The notes beneath the pieces are model-generated. The model searched no databases. It saw nothing but the letters and a program-made list of their open reading frames with translations, and was not told the DNA's origin. Made by a program: the position numbers and the translations under genes. Shown one piece after another: positions 1 through 11,753 of a stretch of 64,000 bases of DNA. Location of the stretch: NCBI GenBank assembly GCA_012932865.1, contig SAXG01000063.1:186001-250000 (forward strand). Reading direction: 5' to 3'. How positions within the stretch are numbered: the first letter of the stretch is position 1; each line of letters begins with the position of its first letter. Source of the stretch: Amylostereum areolatum (lineage: Eukaryota > Basidiomycota > Agaricomycetes > Russulales > Stereaceae).

Positions 1-623
1 TGTGGCCATGGGCGGATTAAACTCGATCCAATTGCTATCTGTATGGAGTTCACCCAGATGTCGTATGTATGCCAGTTTATGAAAGTATCTATACGGACAT
101 CTGCGCAATAATATGGCGGGTCGGACCATCTAACTTTCCTCTCTAAGGCAAATTCGTGTCGTGGCCCTGTTCTCAGACTACCGCGTCCAATCAAACTCGA
201 ACAACGAGATCTCCATCGCGCTCTCCACCGACGCGCTCTCCCAGGTCCTGCGCTCCGCCGCCGCACAGAACGCGGGCGCGGAGGACATCGTGATGAAGCT
301 TTCCAAGAAGAACGCCTCACCGGTGCTTAGCTTCGAGATTCACGGCGCGACGCGGATGGAACGGAAGGTCAAGGTTGCGCACGACGTCCGGATCGACATC
401 CTCAAGCCCGCGGACGTTGACCGGATGAAGGAGCCGCTGTATCCGGAGCCAGACGTGCGTCCTCCCCCTCTGTCCTCCCCCCCTTCGTTCTAACACGTTG
501 TCGTGATCACAGACGCATATACTCCTCCCGTCGCTCGCCAAGGTCCGCACAAAACATGGTTTATTTTCATTCAGTTTCGTCGTGTTGTGTTGGGACGGTA
601 AAAGACATAGAAATGTAGGCTAG
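1..623 (+). pseudogene. hus1: HUS1-like checkpoint clamp subunit, 3'-truncated (5' end outside window)
   Basis: HUS1 is one subunit of the PCNA-like 9-1-1 clamp loaded at damaged DNA in the nucleus. The predicted exons are <1-62, 148-454 and 513-623, with GTATGT..TAAG and GTGCGT..ACAG introns. Visible family hallmarks are the join giving SQIRVVALFSDYR, the stretch NNEISIALSTDALSQVLRSA, then HDVRIDILKPADV and EPLYPEPD, followed by THILLPSLAKVRT. These correspond to roughly the middle third of HUS1. After LAKVRT the frame runs into unrelated residues and stops at 621-623, so about 120 expected C-terminal residues (the second PCNA-like fold) are missing. No continuation was found downstream. The first exon is only weakly similar to HUS1. 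Family assignment is fairly sure; whether the truncation is a real pseudogene or a rearrangement is inferred. Confidence 0.6.
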
Positions 624-1075
624 ACCTCGCAGACGAGCGCGTCGTTGAACGCCGATCCACATCCAACTCTCGCCCGTGTAAGTCTGGTGCTGTATATTCC
701 CCAAGGCGTCATCAGGGGAATGATTGTTACCTTCTTGAATCGCCAGTCGAACCAAGGCTAAGGAAGCTTGAAGGCGTTGACGGTGGCAGAACGTGGTCGA
801 GCTGGCGCCAGTTCTGCCAAGGGTGGTCAGAGTAAGAACCGGGAAAGCGAACAGCCTTTGGTAGCGGAACGAAGGTTGGTGACAGGTGCTCTGGATGGAA
901 ATGTGTAGGAGGTCTTGGGTGCAGGGGAGGGCCGTGTGGAGAGGAGGTGCAGATCTTCGATGGGTGAACGACTGTGGTAAGTTCGTAATCAGAATGGGTA
1001 AAATAGACGAGAACACACCTGTCGTCAACAAAGCCCAGTCAATGAGAACACCGTCTCCGCCACCTTCACCCTTCA
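620..1075 (-). CDS. Possible small spliced gene, unrecognised
   Basis: A minus-strand frame can be spliced as 1075-1019, 971-731 and 689-620 with canonical GT-AG borders, each join keeping the frame open. The predicted C-terminus contains SYSDHPWQNWRQLDHVLPPS and ends RVGCGSAFNDALVCEV before a stop at 622-620. No initiator ATG is visible in the first exon, which begins after a good acceptor, so at least one upstream exon would be needed. I do not recognise the family. It is tail-to-tail with the truncated HUS1 fragment and overlaps its last bases. It could be a chance open frame. Confidence 0.25.
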
Positions 1076-1079
1076 CTGA

Positions 1080-2900
1080 AATAAACGCGAGTAAAGATGT
1101 AAAGCTTTTCTACATGAAAACAATAAGACGATGTGCGACGATGAGGTGGAAAGGCACGCACTGCTCAGTATGAAGCATAACCTCGACCAGTGGTGCGAAT
1201 GACTGGGAGGACAGTAAGCATCGCCGGTCAGCGTGACCGTCTGTGTGAATGTTCATGTGGTGAAGACGAGGAGATACACTCGCTGTTTCAAGGTTTTCCA
1301 CGCTGGTGAAGTGTGTCCTTCAGATGCTGGCCTAGGTATGTGTGGCATTAGTCCTTTTGTTACAAGCAAAAATGGTAAAGCGAACCTGACGGCGCTCTCC
1401 ACGGCAGACGCTCTCAATTCTGAGCAGTTGAGACGGCAAAGACGCTAGCTGGCGGACGTCGTGGTCGTGGTCGAGGTCGAAGGCGGCGTCGGATAAACGC
1501 GGCCGACGGCCATCGTCGCCTTGCCATTGGCCATTGGCGGCGCCCTGCGACGGTTGATGTTTACGGGCGCCTATCCGTTTTTTCCTCCTACCACCATCTT
1601 CACCGCTGGGTGTTTTTTCACGTCTATGAATTGCTTTCCACCATCCGAGTAAGCTGAAGAACGCAGGACGAACAGCTCCGACCCCCCTTTGGATCGATAA
1701 TTGGCCTCGCACACTCAGACCCCGAAGTGTTGAACATCAAACACGGGCGCCGTCGACCTACGCATTTCGCCCTCATACAACGCAACGCAGGGCTTTCTGG
1801 GGAGGGGAGACGGGACATATACGGGTGTGCTTTGCGTGTTTATGCACGATTAGGCGGAATGCTCATAAACACTGCAGGTAAGATGTAAGAACGTACTTCG
1901 AAATGTAAAGCACGTACGCACGTCGTAAATCATTGAACATCCACAAATATACGTCAACGTTTTCCATTTGCACATGCGTTGAGCTTTGCGATTGCACTGC
2001 ATCCTGAGGACGAAGATTGGTCCGGCACTTTGAGCCTTCGCTCACCCAAGGACGACGCGTCGCGGTACCTGAAGATCGCGAGGTGAATGTCCCCTTGCTT
2101 CCCAGGACAACGAAATACTGAGAGGAAGCGCGTTGAAAGCAGCACGAAACGGTCAGACAGGAAGGTTGATGCACGAAATCACTTACCAGGGAGCATCGGG
2201 AGTAGCCATCATCCATCGTCGATATGGAAAACACCGGCCCCCGTACGGACGGCGTTTCGTGGCTTTCTTCGAGAGGAAGCCGTCAAGATCGTCCTCGCAG
2301 AAAATCAGAGCAAACCAACCAACCGGACCCAAACGAAAGCATCGAAGAGGTGGGGTCGACATCCCCGCGAGGATTCGAGGACCTCGACTTGCCAGGACGG
2401 AGATTCTCTCCCAAAGTCATCCGATAACGTAGGCAAGAGGTTCTCCTATGTTCCAGACCGCCGAAAGTCGAACCATATCGCCCGGTGGTGGCAGATAAAT
2501 CGAGGGGGGTCCATTAGGCCGCACCGGTCGACTCTCACCTTCAGACCCACCTTCAACGCCCGGACATTCCGACCTCGGGAACAGAGCAAGACGGCATCGT
2601 CCCCTCAGCCATCGCCCATGTCGTGGTGCAAAGGAATGGGTTGACGAAAGAAAGGGCCTCCAAGGCATTGCCTCCCCCGGCCGCGGCGTCGAGCCGGTGT
2701 CCCGCCCGGAGGGACAATAGGCGGCAACGTTTTCACTGTCTCAATAACGTGACGTTGTGCGTTGTTTCTTTTCTCCCGCGAATCGAAACTCCGCGCCTCG
2801 TTCAACCACTTCAACCACTTCAACCACGTCAACCACAACCCCCCATTCTCCAGGCGGCACCGTCGTCGGATCTTCTCGTTCTCCTCTCTCACTTCAATTA
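1080..2900. other. Intergenic region, no supported gene
   Basis: About 1.8 kb without a recognisable coding region. The longest open frame (2087-2644, 185 codons) has no family resemblance and no splice context. The last 100 bases hold a tandem run of a CAACCACTT-like 9-mer (about 2803-2840), which lies just upstream of the HMG-box gene and is presumably in its promoter or 5' leader. Confidence 0.4.
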
Positions 2901-2906
2901 TCCATC

Positions 2907-4711
2907 ATGGCCACTCGCCAGAAGGCGCCACCCCGAGCCGACAGGGGACCCCAACCATACTCCAAAGCGAAACGCTCAAAGCGGCATGCCGCCCCATCGT
3001 CCTTTTCCTCTCCCCCACCTCCATCTTCCTCTCTTGCGGTTCCCGTCGTCCTCCACAGCAACGGTCTCCGCATGTATTGCAGCGACCCCCTTTGCATGCA
3101 CGGCGATCTGCCTCCTGAGAATGAGGTACCCACCATGACACAGGCCCAGCTCGAAGCGTGCATATACCCTTGCATCCGAACTAGTAAGGGTTTCAAGAAG
3201 TGGACGCAGCACGAAGCGTGGTGCGACGCTGTCAAGACTGCAGACGTGTCGATCAAAATTCCCCGCCCCTCTAACAAATTCTTTCTTTACAAATCGCACG
3301 AGCGGTACATCGCAAAGTTTCGGGGGGGAAAGATACCCCGCGGGAAGGTGCATTCGAAGATGGCCGGTGAACTCTGGCACGCGGAGAACCCCGATGTTAG
3401 AGCCCATTTCGCATCGCTAGCAGCGATAATGAGCAAGATCCATGGATCGGGGTTCCCTGGGTACAAGTACAGGCCGCAGCCGAAGCGCTCGAAGACCAAG
3501 GGTGACGATGCGGAGGACGACGACGCAGAAGACGACGATGCGGAGGATGAAGATCTGAAGGAGAAACCGACGGTATGCCCGGCGTCGCAGAATGTTTCTT
3601 CGTCGCTGATCATCACTATAGAGCTCGAAACGCATCGACCGGCCGACGAGCTGGATTGGCGACGATGCTGCCAGTGAGGCTTCAAGTTCCGGGTCCTCCG
3701 CTCGCGAGGTGCAATCTTATGAGGTGCGTGCTTCAGCTCTAAATGATGCGTACAGATCGGCTAACACCTCCTTAGGGATACCGCGTCCCCGCTTCCCTCA
3801 ACGGAGATTCTTCCGCGGGGACACTCCCACTCCACTCCAATGCCTGGAACGCCAGCGCCCTGCAGACGACCCCACCAGCACCGAGCACCTCGCTGACTCC
3901 GGAGCCTGCGATGGAATACGACCATCGATCTGACGCCGGTCGATCCCACGAATTTGAAGGTCTATCGAGCGGCTCAACAGCTACGGACATGGCCCTCTAT
4001 ACCCCTCAGATGACCGACCTACACGACGCCGCGGCTTCTGTGTACGGTCTCGCGGGCTTCTCAAACAGCTCCGATGGGCTTGACCCTTCACAGTGGGACG
4101 CGTATCTCCTCCAACAAACAAGCTTGGCCACGGACGCTCATCTCAACGCTGAGAAACGATGGCCCTCTCCCGCGCTGTTTCGTCCAGAAGCTGGCCTAGG
4201 CCATTATTACGCACAACCCAATATCCTGCCGTCCATTCCGCCGCTCCCAGAATTCGGTCAAGGCTTCACTTACCCTCGTCCCGACTCTCCTTTCACTCCC
4301 CCCGGATCGTTCGCGACTCCAATGTCGATGTTTGCAGACCGCAGCTTGGGCCCTTTCGCCGGTAGCGGGACTGGAAACGAGCTCGCCTTCTTTGGTGGAA
4401 ACGACAGTGGATCAATGTCCCCGTCCTTCCCTCCTGGTTTTCCTACCAGCAGCATATGCAACCAGACCGTCGACTCTCGCCAAGCGCGTCCTAGCAGCGC
4501 CGACTACGATTCCCCGTATCTGGGAATGGAGTCCGTCGCCAGCTGGCGGCTGCCGACGTCCAGAGCACGGACCGACTCCATGTGGAGCCCAGAGATCGTG
4601 GGCTCACAGAGCCCTTCGTCGATCTTTATGCACATGCCTGATGCATCAACCCAGGGCAGCGTCGTGACTATCGACCCCAGGGACGAGTTCCCTCCCAGCA
4701 ATTGGTTTTAG
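2907..4711 (+). CDS. HMG-box (MATA_HMG type) transcription factor
   Basis: Three exons, 2907-3572, 3622-3723 and 3776-4711, separated by introns of 49 and 52 nt, encode about 567 aa. The HMG box lies at about residues 117-195: it opens PRPSNKFFLYKSHERY, continues through KMAGELWHAENPDVRAHF and closes with PGYKYRPQPKRSK, the pattern of sequence-specific fungal HMG factors. A basic, proline/serine-rich head precedes it. An acidic D/E/A repeat follows at about 199-216. The remaining ~350 residues are S/P/G-rich, as in activation regions. The ATG at 2907 is the first one before the conserved part. A nuclear DNA-binding regulator is a confident inference. Which process it controls (mating, sexual development, other) cannot be read from sequence, and nothing here marks a mating-type locus. 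Confidence 0.85.
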
Positions 4712-6477
4712 AGTCTCTCTTCACTAAACTTATGCTCATCGACTTCTCACCTGCTCCGTTTTGTTTTCCCTCCATTTACCTTTCCCACTGTTGTTTGCTA
4801 TCCTTTGCTTGCTTTTACCCCATGTGTTCGCCTCTTACCTTCACCCCCCGTTGTCGCTCCCCGTCGTGCTCATCTGATACGTCACACACTCCTGTTGTAT
4901 ACACTCGCGCATGTATCGCCCCCATGTTGTTGTATTCCTCGGACCTCTGTTGTTTTTCTACTCCTGCTCACTGCATCATCTTGTATATATCCTTGCATCG
5001 CTTATTCGACTCATTATATCCTTTATCTCTCGCGAGACACCCAAGTTTCGGGTCGTCGTCGACCAGTGACTTGAACTGCCAGTACTGAGTACATTTGCAA
5101 AGTCTGAATGTATAAGGTAAGTAACCGCACTGGTAGATTTGACGCAAGTCGCAACGGCGTGTAGTTCCCCTCCTGGCAACGTACCACTCAAGTACTCAAC
5201 CTTCATCTCGATCAGCGCTGTCCCGCTCATCAATCATATGCGAGAAGGGCTACACACGCGAACAAAGTGGCTCGATGCACCGTCTCGGGTTGATGCGATA
5301 GATACATGAAGTTATACTACACCAAGGAGATGAGATGATCAAGATTGAAATAAAGTTTATTTTACGAGAAGTGGAGGATGAAGTCGGCTTGGCGTAGGAT
5401 GGAATGAACGGTGGGATGGTGGTCGAGGAGTGCAAAAGTTCCACCTGCTTGCATGACGAATGGCATGAGAAGAGTTTCGACCGCGCGTGGAATGGCGATC
5501 GTGGTCGTAGAGACCAGTCCACGCGTGAGGGAAGGCAAGATGCATGATTATTGGCCATGAGAAAGTGTACGCCACCAATGTTGGGCATGTATAGGTGGAG
5601 AGGTATGGAGAGCGTAGACCGAAAAGAGAGAGGCGGAGAGCTGAAGGGAAAAAATCGAAACCATGAACGCAAACTGAAAAGAGTATCGAGAGGCCGATAT
5701 AGCATATATTCCTGAGGGCGTCGGACACTCCTTCAGAGCCTCTATCGCGGAACATACAGGGAGGAATACTGTAGTACGCCCATCGACTGATGAACGTGCG
5801 TCGCGAATGAAAGGAACACGGGCGACCCGACAAGGGAATGGCATCGGGATCGAGGGACGAGCACATGAAATAGAAAGTAGATGAAAAGAAAACGCACCAA
5901 GCCGGTCATCAGAAACCATAGCCAGGTGGATGTACTCGTGCGCCCTTCTACCGTTCAAACGGGTGCCCTACGACACGACCCGCCTGATCTAGAGACCCGT
6001 CCCGACCTTCATGCATTCATGGGGCACCCAGACGACGAGAATCTCCTATTTCTCCTCTTCATTTGTCAGGCAAGCACGGTACCGCTTGACGATAAGGATA
6101 GTCCGAAATTTCAAGTTGCAGATGCGGGCTCCGGGGAGGACTGGAGAAAAAGAAGCGGAGGTACCAGGAGAATGCATTATTTAATGCAATGGAACTTGCT
6201 GGTTGGAGTTCGGCATAGAGCCGCGCAGGATAACAGTGGATACGGTTCGAGAAAAGGGTGTCTAGGAGAGAGAGTTGGTAGAAAAGAAAGGGACATCAAT
6301 GTGAAGGACGAGCGTCGAGGGAGCTGAATCTCGGACCGAGAGTTCCCCGAGCTCCGAGCGGGCAGCGTAATCCACGTTGCAGCGACGGTCGCTTTCGCTT
6401 TCTTGCCTTTTCTTGTACACATCGATCTTCGCGAACCTCACAAAATCCAGCTCTATCATTTCTCTGAACAATCGACA
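4712..6477. other. Intergenic region between HMG gene and NLR1
   Basis: The first ~350 bases are pyrimidine-rich and look like the 3' UTR and downstream region of the HMG gene. The rest has purine/pyrimidine strand bias and several long but unrecognisable open frames (for example 5250-5705 on the minus strand). The last ~100 bases form the leader of NLR1. I see no gene that I can support. Confidence 0.4.
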
Positions 6478-9400
6478 ATGCGCAAGTTCAAAGCCTTCTC
6501 AAAGCACATCAAGAAAGCACTCATCAAGTCGCCCAAATCTGGCGGAGCAAGCGAGCGTCGCGACTTGTCGGGATCTACCAGAATGTCGGGTGCAGAGCAA
6601 CAAGTTGAACTCGTCGTCGGAAGGGCCAGTGACGGTGGAAATGTCGAAGAGGTGCGCTCGCTGTTTTTTTTTCACGAACCGGATATCGTTGCTAACGCAT
6701 ACATCCATGAGGACGGCGGCGGACCTCCAACAGGACGAAGGCGAAGGTGTGCATACTGACTCTAACCCAGCTGTAGCGGTGCGTCCCTAAACCTATCCTC
6801 CCTTCGTCTTTGTCGGGGCTGACATGAGGCTTTTGATGCACAGGAGCCATCCTCAGAGCCATGCTCTCCCTCGCCACACGGAAATAGTCCGGATTGTAAC
6901 ATCGATAGCGTCTCTCGGCACCCGGAGCTTGCACCCGCTATTCACGAGGCGACCACCAGCTTTGCTGGGATGCGATCGCCCGGCGGAGTGGTTTCAGTGA
7001 TGTCGGATGTGTACGAGCTTTCTCCCGCGGTGGCGGCGCTATCCAGTACAGCGGACGTGTGGGATCAGCTGCTGAACAACGTCCGAACATTCACGTCACT
7101 TGTCGAAAGCATTGGGGAGGTGCGTTCTTTCCTTCGCGATGCATTCATTGGCACTCATACTATCTGCGGTCTTAGATTCATCCATACGCAAAAATGGCAT
7201 CTAGTATCTTGTTGGCGGTCGTCAAGGTTAGTATCTCGTGCTCGCGTCACCTCCGTTATTCATCGTGAGTTCTCGTAGCCTGTCCTATCACAAGACGAGC
7301 GGGATAAGTCCGTGCAGAAGCTTTTGGAGACCATCAACGACGTATACGAACACGTCAAAGTTTCTGAAGATCTTGGCGACATCGACGATTATCGCAAAAC
7401 CGTCCTTCAACGCATGTCGCGCCAAACCGTCGAATGCGCGTACTTTATTCGGGATTACGCCACTGTCAAGAGCTTCTGTAAGCGCAGCCGTTCCTCGCAA
7501 CCTTCGAGTCATTCTTATACCGTTGCGGTTGGCGATCTAGGGCTTCGTGCAGGGAGGAACATAGTCTCTGGAGCAGACGACCAAATCACCAGATATTCAA
7601 CGTCCTTTATCGAGCTCAAGCGTGCGTTCATGGAGCGAGGCGTCTTGCAAACCGAGATCATCACATTCCGCGTCTTGGAGCGTCTTGGAGCGTCTCGAAG
7701 ATATCGGTGCGTGCTTGTATTACCCCCAGGATCTGTTCTTTTTTCGATAAATACTTACGATACCATGCATTCGCGTGATTTGCAGGCGACGATGTAGACT
7801 TGATGACCCTGTCTCATGTTCGTGCGGCTGGAATGAACACATCGAAGAAGTGCCTTCCGGGAACTCGCACACAGACTCTTGATCATATCTCAGCTTGGGT
7901 TAACGACACTGCGAGCGCTCGTGTATGTTTCCTCATCGGCGGGGCGGGGATGGGCAAATCGGCCATAGCGCACGCCGTTGGAGACCCATTCCAGAAGCTT
8001 GGCCGACTGGGCTCTCTCTTTTGCTTCGATCGCAACTTTCAAGGCGACCGTCATCCCGAATCCGTGCTCAGCACGATCGCTCGCAACCTTGCTTACTGGG
8101 ACCCTGGTTTCAAGCGTGCTTTAGCCAATGTTATTCACGCGAATGCTTGGCTTGTCGACGCAACTGGTGTAGACTCTCAGTGGGACTATCTGATTGTGAA
8201 ACCTGCGCAACGCATTACTGTCACTGGTCCTATTCTCATCATCATAGATGCATTTGATGAAAGTGGACTCAGTAGTTCACGACGGCGCCTTCTCTCGTTC
8301 TTGACTCGAAGAGTTGCTGAACTGCCCTCAAACATTCGAATTCTTGTTACATCTCGTCCAGAACCTGACATTTTGAAATCCATTACACACAATCCTGTGG
8401 TACATTGTGTTGACCTAGACAACTGGGTGGCTGAAGCACAAGATGATATCAGGACATATGTTTATGAACGATTCTCCGATGTTGATTCAGAAGTGGAACA
8501 ATTAGACCATTCTGATTATGAACTACTGGCCAAAAAGGCGGAGGGACTGTTCCAGTGGGCTTTCACAGTATGTGAGATGCTGTTGCCTCCTACAGGGGGG
8601 CTAACATTGCGAGAGCGCTTTGACAACCTTCTTAGTGATATTGACATGACTGGGCTTCAACCCCTTGATGCTTTGTACTCTACAATTCTCCAACAGGCCT
8701 TTGGCAGCAATAAGAATGATATAACTAGGTTCCACTCTGTCATGGCACAGATTCTTAGTGCTTTGGAGCCCCTGTCAATGAACTCATTGTATGAGATTCG
8801 CCGTTGTTCAAAAGATATATCAGTGGATGAAGTAAAACCTGTTGTGCAATCTATGGGGGCTCTTCTTAGTGGCATTGGAGATCGTGACATGCCAATTCAT
8901 CCAATTCATACTTCTTTCCGTGACTTTCTCACAACACAAGAACGCAGTGGAATCTGGTATATTAATCAACTGGATGGGGTGTTCATCATGGCTCTTGGCT
9001 CAATGCAAGTTATGAACAAGTACCTGAGGTTCAATATCTGCCATATTGAGAGTTCCTACATTCAAAATAAAGACATGCCAGATCTCTCTATCCACCTCAA
9101 GGAAAAAGTCCCTTCTATTCTCTGTTATGCAGCTCGGCACTGGCAGGAACATTTTTATATGCTGCTAAGAAGCCAAAACTTCAGGATGCTCTGCAAGCAT
9201 TTGTGTACAATAAGCTTCTCTTCTGGCTGGAACTTCTTAGTGTAATGGGAGAAGTGAACCGAGCTGCTAGTGCCTTGCGGATTGCTGCACATAGCCTTGA
9301 TGTATGTCAATCTCCCTTGATATTTACATCTAATATAGATATTGACCACCTGTTTCCTGTAGAATTCTCAGTCAAGTTCTCAACTTTCAGCATTCATACT

Positions 9401-11753
9401 TGATGCCTACCAGTTTGTAGGCCAATTTGGGGGACTGATTGCAGCATCAGCTCCTCACCTATACCATTCTGCTATACCATTTACCCCAACATCATCCAAG
9501 TTTCGAGAACACTACCTGTCCAAGCTCCATTTTATCCCCGTTATACAAAATCATGGATTGAGATGGCCTGTTTTACAAAATGTGTTGCAAGGTCACACCC
9601 ACTCAGTTATATGTGTCACTTATTCACCTAGTGGAAAAAAATATTGTCTCTGGCTCCACTGATCACACTGTTCGTGTATGGGATGCTGAGACAGGGCAAG
9701 CAATAGACAACCCTTTTCAAGGCCACACTGATTATGTGATTTCTGTGGCCTATTCCCCTGATGGAAATTATATTGCCTCTGGGTCCTTTGATAAGACAAT
9801 TAGAATCTGGGATGCTGATACAGGTCAAGTAGTAGGCAAGCCTCTTCAAGATCACCCAGATATTGTAACTTGTGCAGTCTATTCACCCAATGGAAAAAAC
9901 ATCATTGCAAGCTCAGGTTATACAATCCACATATGGGACACACAGACAGGGAAAAAAGTTCTGCAGCCACTTCAAGGCCATGCTGTATCAGTGACTTGTG
10001 TTGCTTGTTCACCCAATGGAAAACACATTGCCTCAGGCTCAAATGATACCTCAATCCGCATATGGGATGTAGAAACTGGGAAAGGAGTAGGTGAACCTCT
10101 GACTGGCCATACAAATTCAGTAACATCACTTTCATATTCACCTGATGGTGCCCATCTTGTGTCAAGCTCACGTGATGGAAGTGTCCATATCTGGGATGTG
10201 GAGAAAGGAATTACAGTAGGTTAGCCTCTTATGGGCCCACCTCAAAGTGGTAATGGTCTCCCTGCTCCACTGTGTTGTGCTGTCTATTCTCCCGATGGAA
10301 ATTACATCATCTCAAGTTCTCAGAATAAGACTATCCAGCTCTGGGATGCAAAAACTGGAGGAGCAATAGGCCCACCTTTACAAGGTCATAGTGATAAAGT
10401 AATTTCCATTGCATGTTCTCCCACTGGCCTGCACATTGCCTCAGGATCATATGATTTTACAATCCGTGTTTGGAACCTAGAGATAGGGCAGACAGCAGTG
10501 GACCCACCTCTTCAAGGTCATACTGATCTAGTGAGCTCTGTTGCCTATTCACCAGATGGCACCCACATTATTTCAGGCTCACAGGATGAGTTTATTTGCA
10601 TTTGGGATGCAGAGACCGGGAAAGCAGTGGGTCAGCGTATTCTGGATGATAGTTATGTAGTCTCTATTGCCTACTCAGCTGATGGAAATCGTTTCATATC
10701 AGGTTCAGGCAATGTGATCAGTGTGTGGGATGTAGAGACAAGAATACCAGTTGTTCAGCATCTTCAGAGAGAACCTTTTGGCTTTGTGACTTCAGTTGCC
10801 TTTTCTCCTGATTGCACTTGCATGATTGCAGGGTTTAACAATGGATCAATTGGTGCTTGGAGTGCTGAGACAGGTCAGACAATTGGTCAGCCTCCAAAAT
10901 GCCACATAAAGAGAGTAACATCTGTTGCCTATTCACCTAGTGGTGCCTACATTGCTTCTGGTTCTGCTGATATGACAATCTGCATCTGGGATACAAAAAC
11001 ATGGCAGGTGGTGGGACAGCCTTTACAAGGCCACACTGACATAGTGAGCTCTATCATCTACTCACCCAATGGAACCCATATTATCTCAGGTTCTCTTGAT
11101 GGGATAATCAAAATATGGGACACAGAAACAGGACAAGCAGTGGGGGAGCCACTCCAGCACACTGATCCAGTAGTCTCCTTGGCTTATTCTCCCTGTGAAA
11201 ATCACATCATATCAGGGTCAGGTGATGGGAGGGTCCATATTTGGGATGTAGACACAGGAAAGGTGGTGGGACAGCCCTTTGATGGCCACACTGAATTGGT
11301 GATGTCTGTTGCATATTCACCCACTGGGGGCTGCATTGTTTCAGCATCTGGTGACAAAACAGTTCGAGTGTGGGATGTAAATTCCAGAAAGTCCAAGTCA
11401 CCTAATGACAATGTTCAGCTTCAAGGTAAGCTGGATCTTAAATCAGTTGGTTTTTGGTTCATAATCTTCCACCTCTTTTCACAGCTATCTTCAATAGCCA
11501 ACCCAGTCCATTTGATGAATTTGACTGCAAAGCATCTTTACCAGTAATCTCATCAACCCCAAAATCCACAATGAAAGATGGATGGGTTACTTGTGGTGAT
11601 TCTCAGTTACTGCTATGGGTGCCAGATGAATACCGACTTGGGTTGCGGTGGTCTGGAACACAATTAGTTCTCGGGCAGCCTTCACCTCTAATTGACTTCA
11701 GTGCAGTACGGCATGGGAGAGAATGGGTAGATTGCATGAAACAGGATGACTAG
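6478..11753 (+). pseudogene. NLR1: NACHT-WD40 STAND receptor, pseudogene with three frameshifts and one nonsense codon
   Basis: Nine exons match the intact paralogue at 17,143: 6478-6651, 6734-6778, 6844-7119, 7176-7226, 7279-7477, 7541-7706, 7786-9301, 9363-11425 and 11485-11753. Domains in order: a basic head (MRKFKAFSKHIKKAL), a helical N-terminal domain (VWDQLLNNVRTF, HPYAKMASSIL, VLQRMSRQTVECAYFIRDYA), NACHT with Walker A GGAGMGKS and Walker B IIIDAFDE, a linker, 14 divergent WD40 repeats and a C-terminal module (CGDSQLLLWVPDEYRLGLRW). Lesions: a 10-bp tandem duplication at 7671-7690 that shifts the frame at the end of exon 6; a one-base loss in a T5 run at 9152-9156; a one-base gain in an A7 run at 9635-9641; and a TAG at 10222-10224 where the repeat pattern expects GQ-P. 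The last lies between WD repeats 5 and 6. The two homopolymer indels could be assembly errors; the duplication and the TAG are less likely to be. Base composition turns CpG-poor from about 8,370 to the end. Confidence 0.9.
9581..11400 (+). repeat. 14 divergent WD40 repeats of NLR1
   Basis: Fourteen roughly 42-44-residue WD units can be read across the frameshift and the TAG. Most begin GHT or a decayed version (DHP, GPPQ, DDSY, REPF, CHIK) and end near IWDxETG. Pairwise similarity is modest, unlike the near-identical units of NLR2. The homogenising process seen in the neighbour is therefore absent, or stopped long ago, in this copy. Confidence 0.85.

Noticed and set aside
2087..2644. 185-codon open frame upstream of the HMG gene
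   Set aside because: No recognisable domain, low-complexity composition, no splice context.
4702..5088. Pyrimidine-rich open frames after the HMG gene
   Set aside because: Typical fungal 3' UTR composition (Ser/Pro/Leu-rich translation), no family match.
10222..10224. RIP as cause of the NLR1 nonsense codon
   Set aside because: One C-to-T-type change in a CpA context is not enough evidence; no dense transition pattern was established by reading.
10231..11547. Second WD40 gene starting after the TAG in NLR1
   Set aside because: The frame is continuous with the upstream repeats except for the single TAG, and the paralogue shows one gene; a separate start at 10231 would be in mid-repeat.
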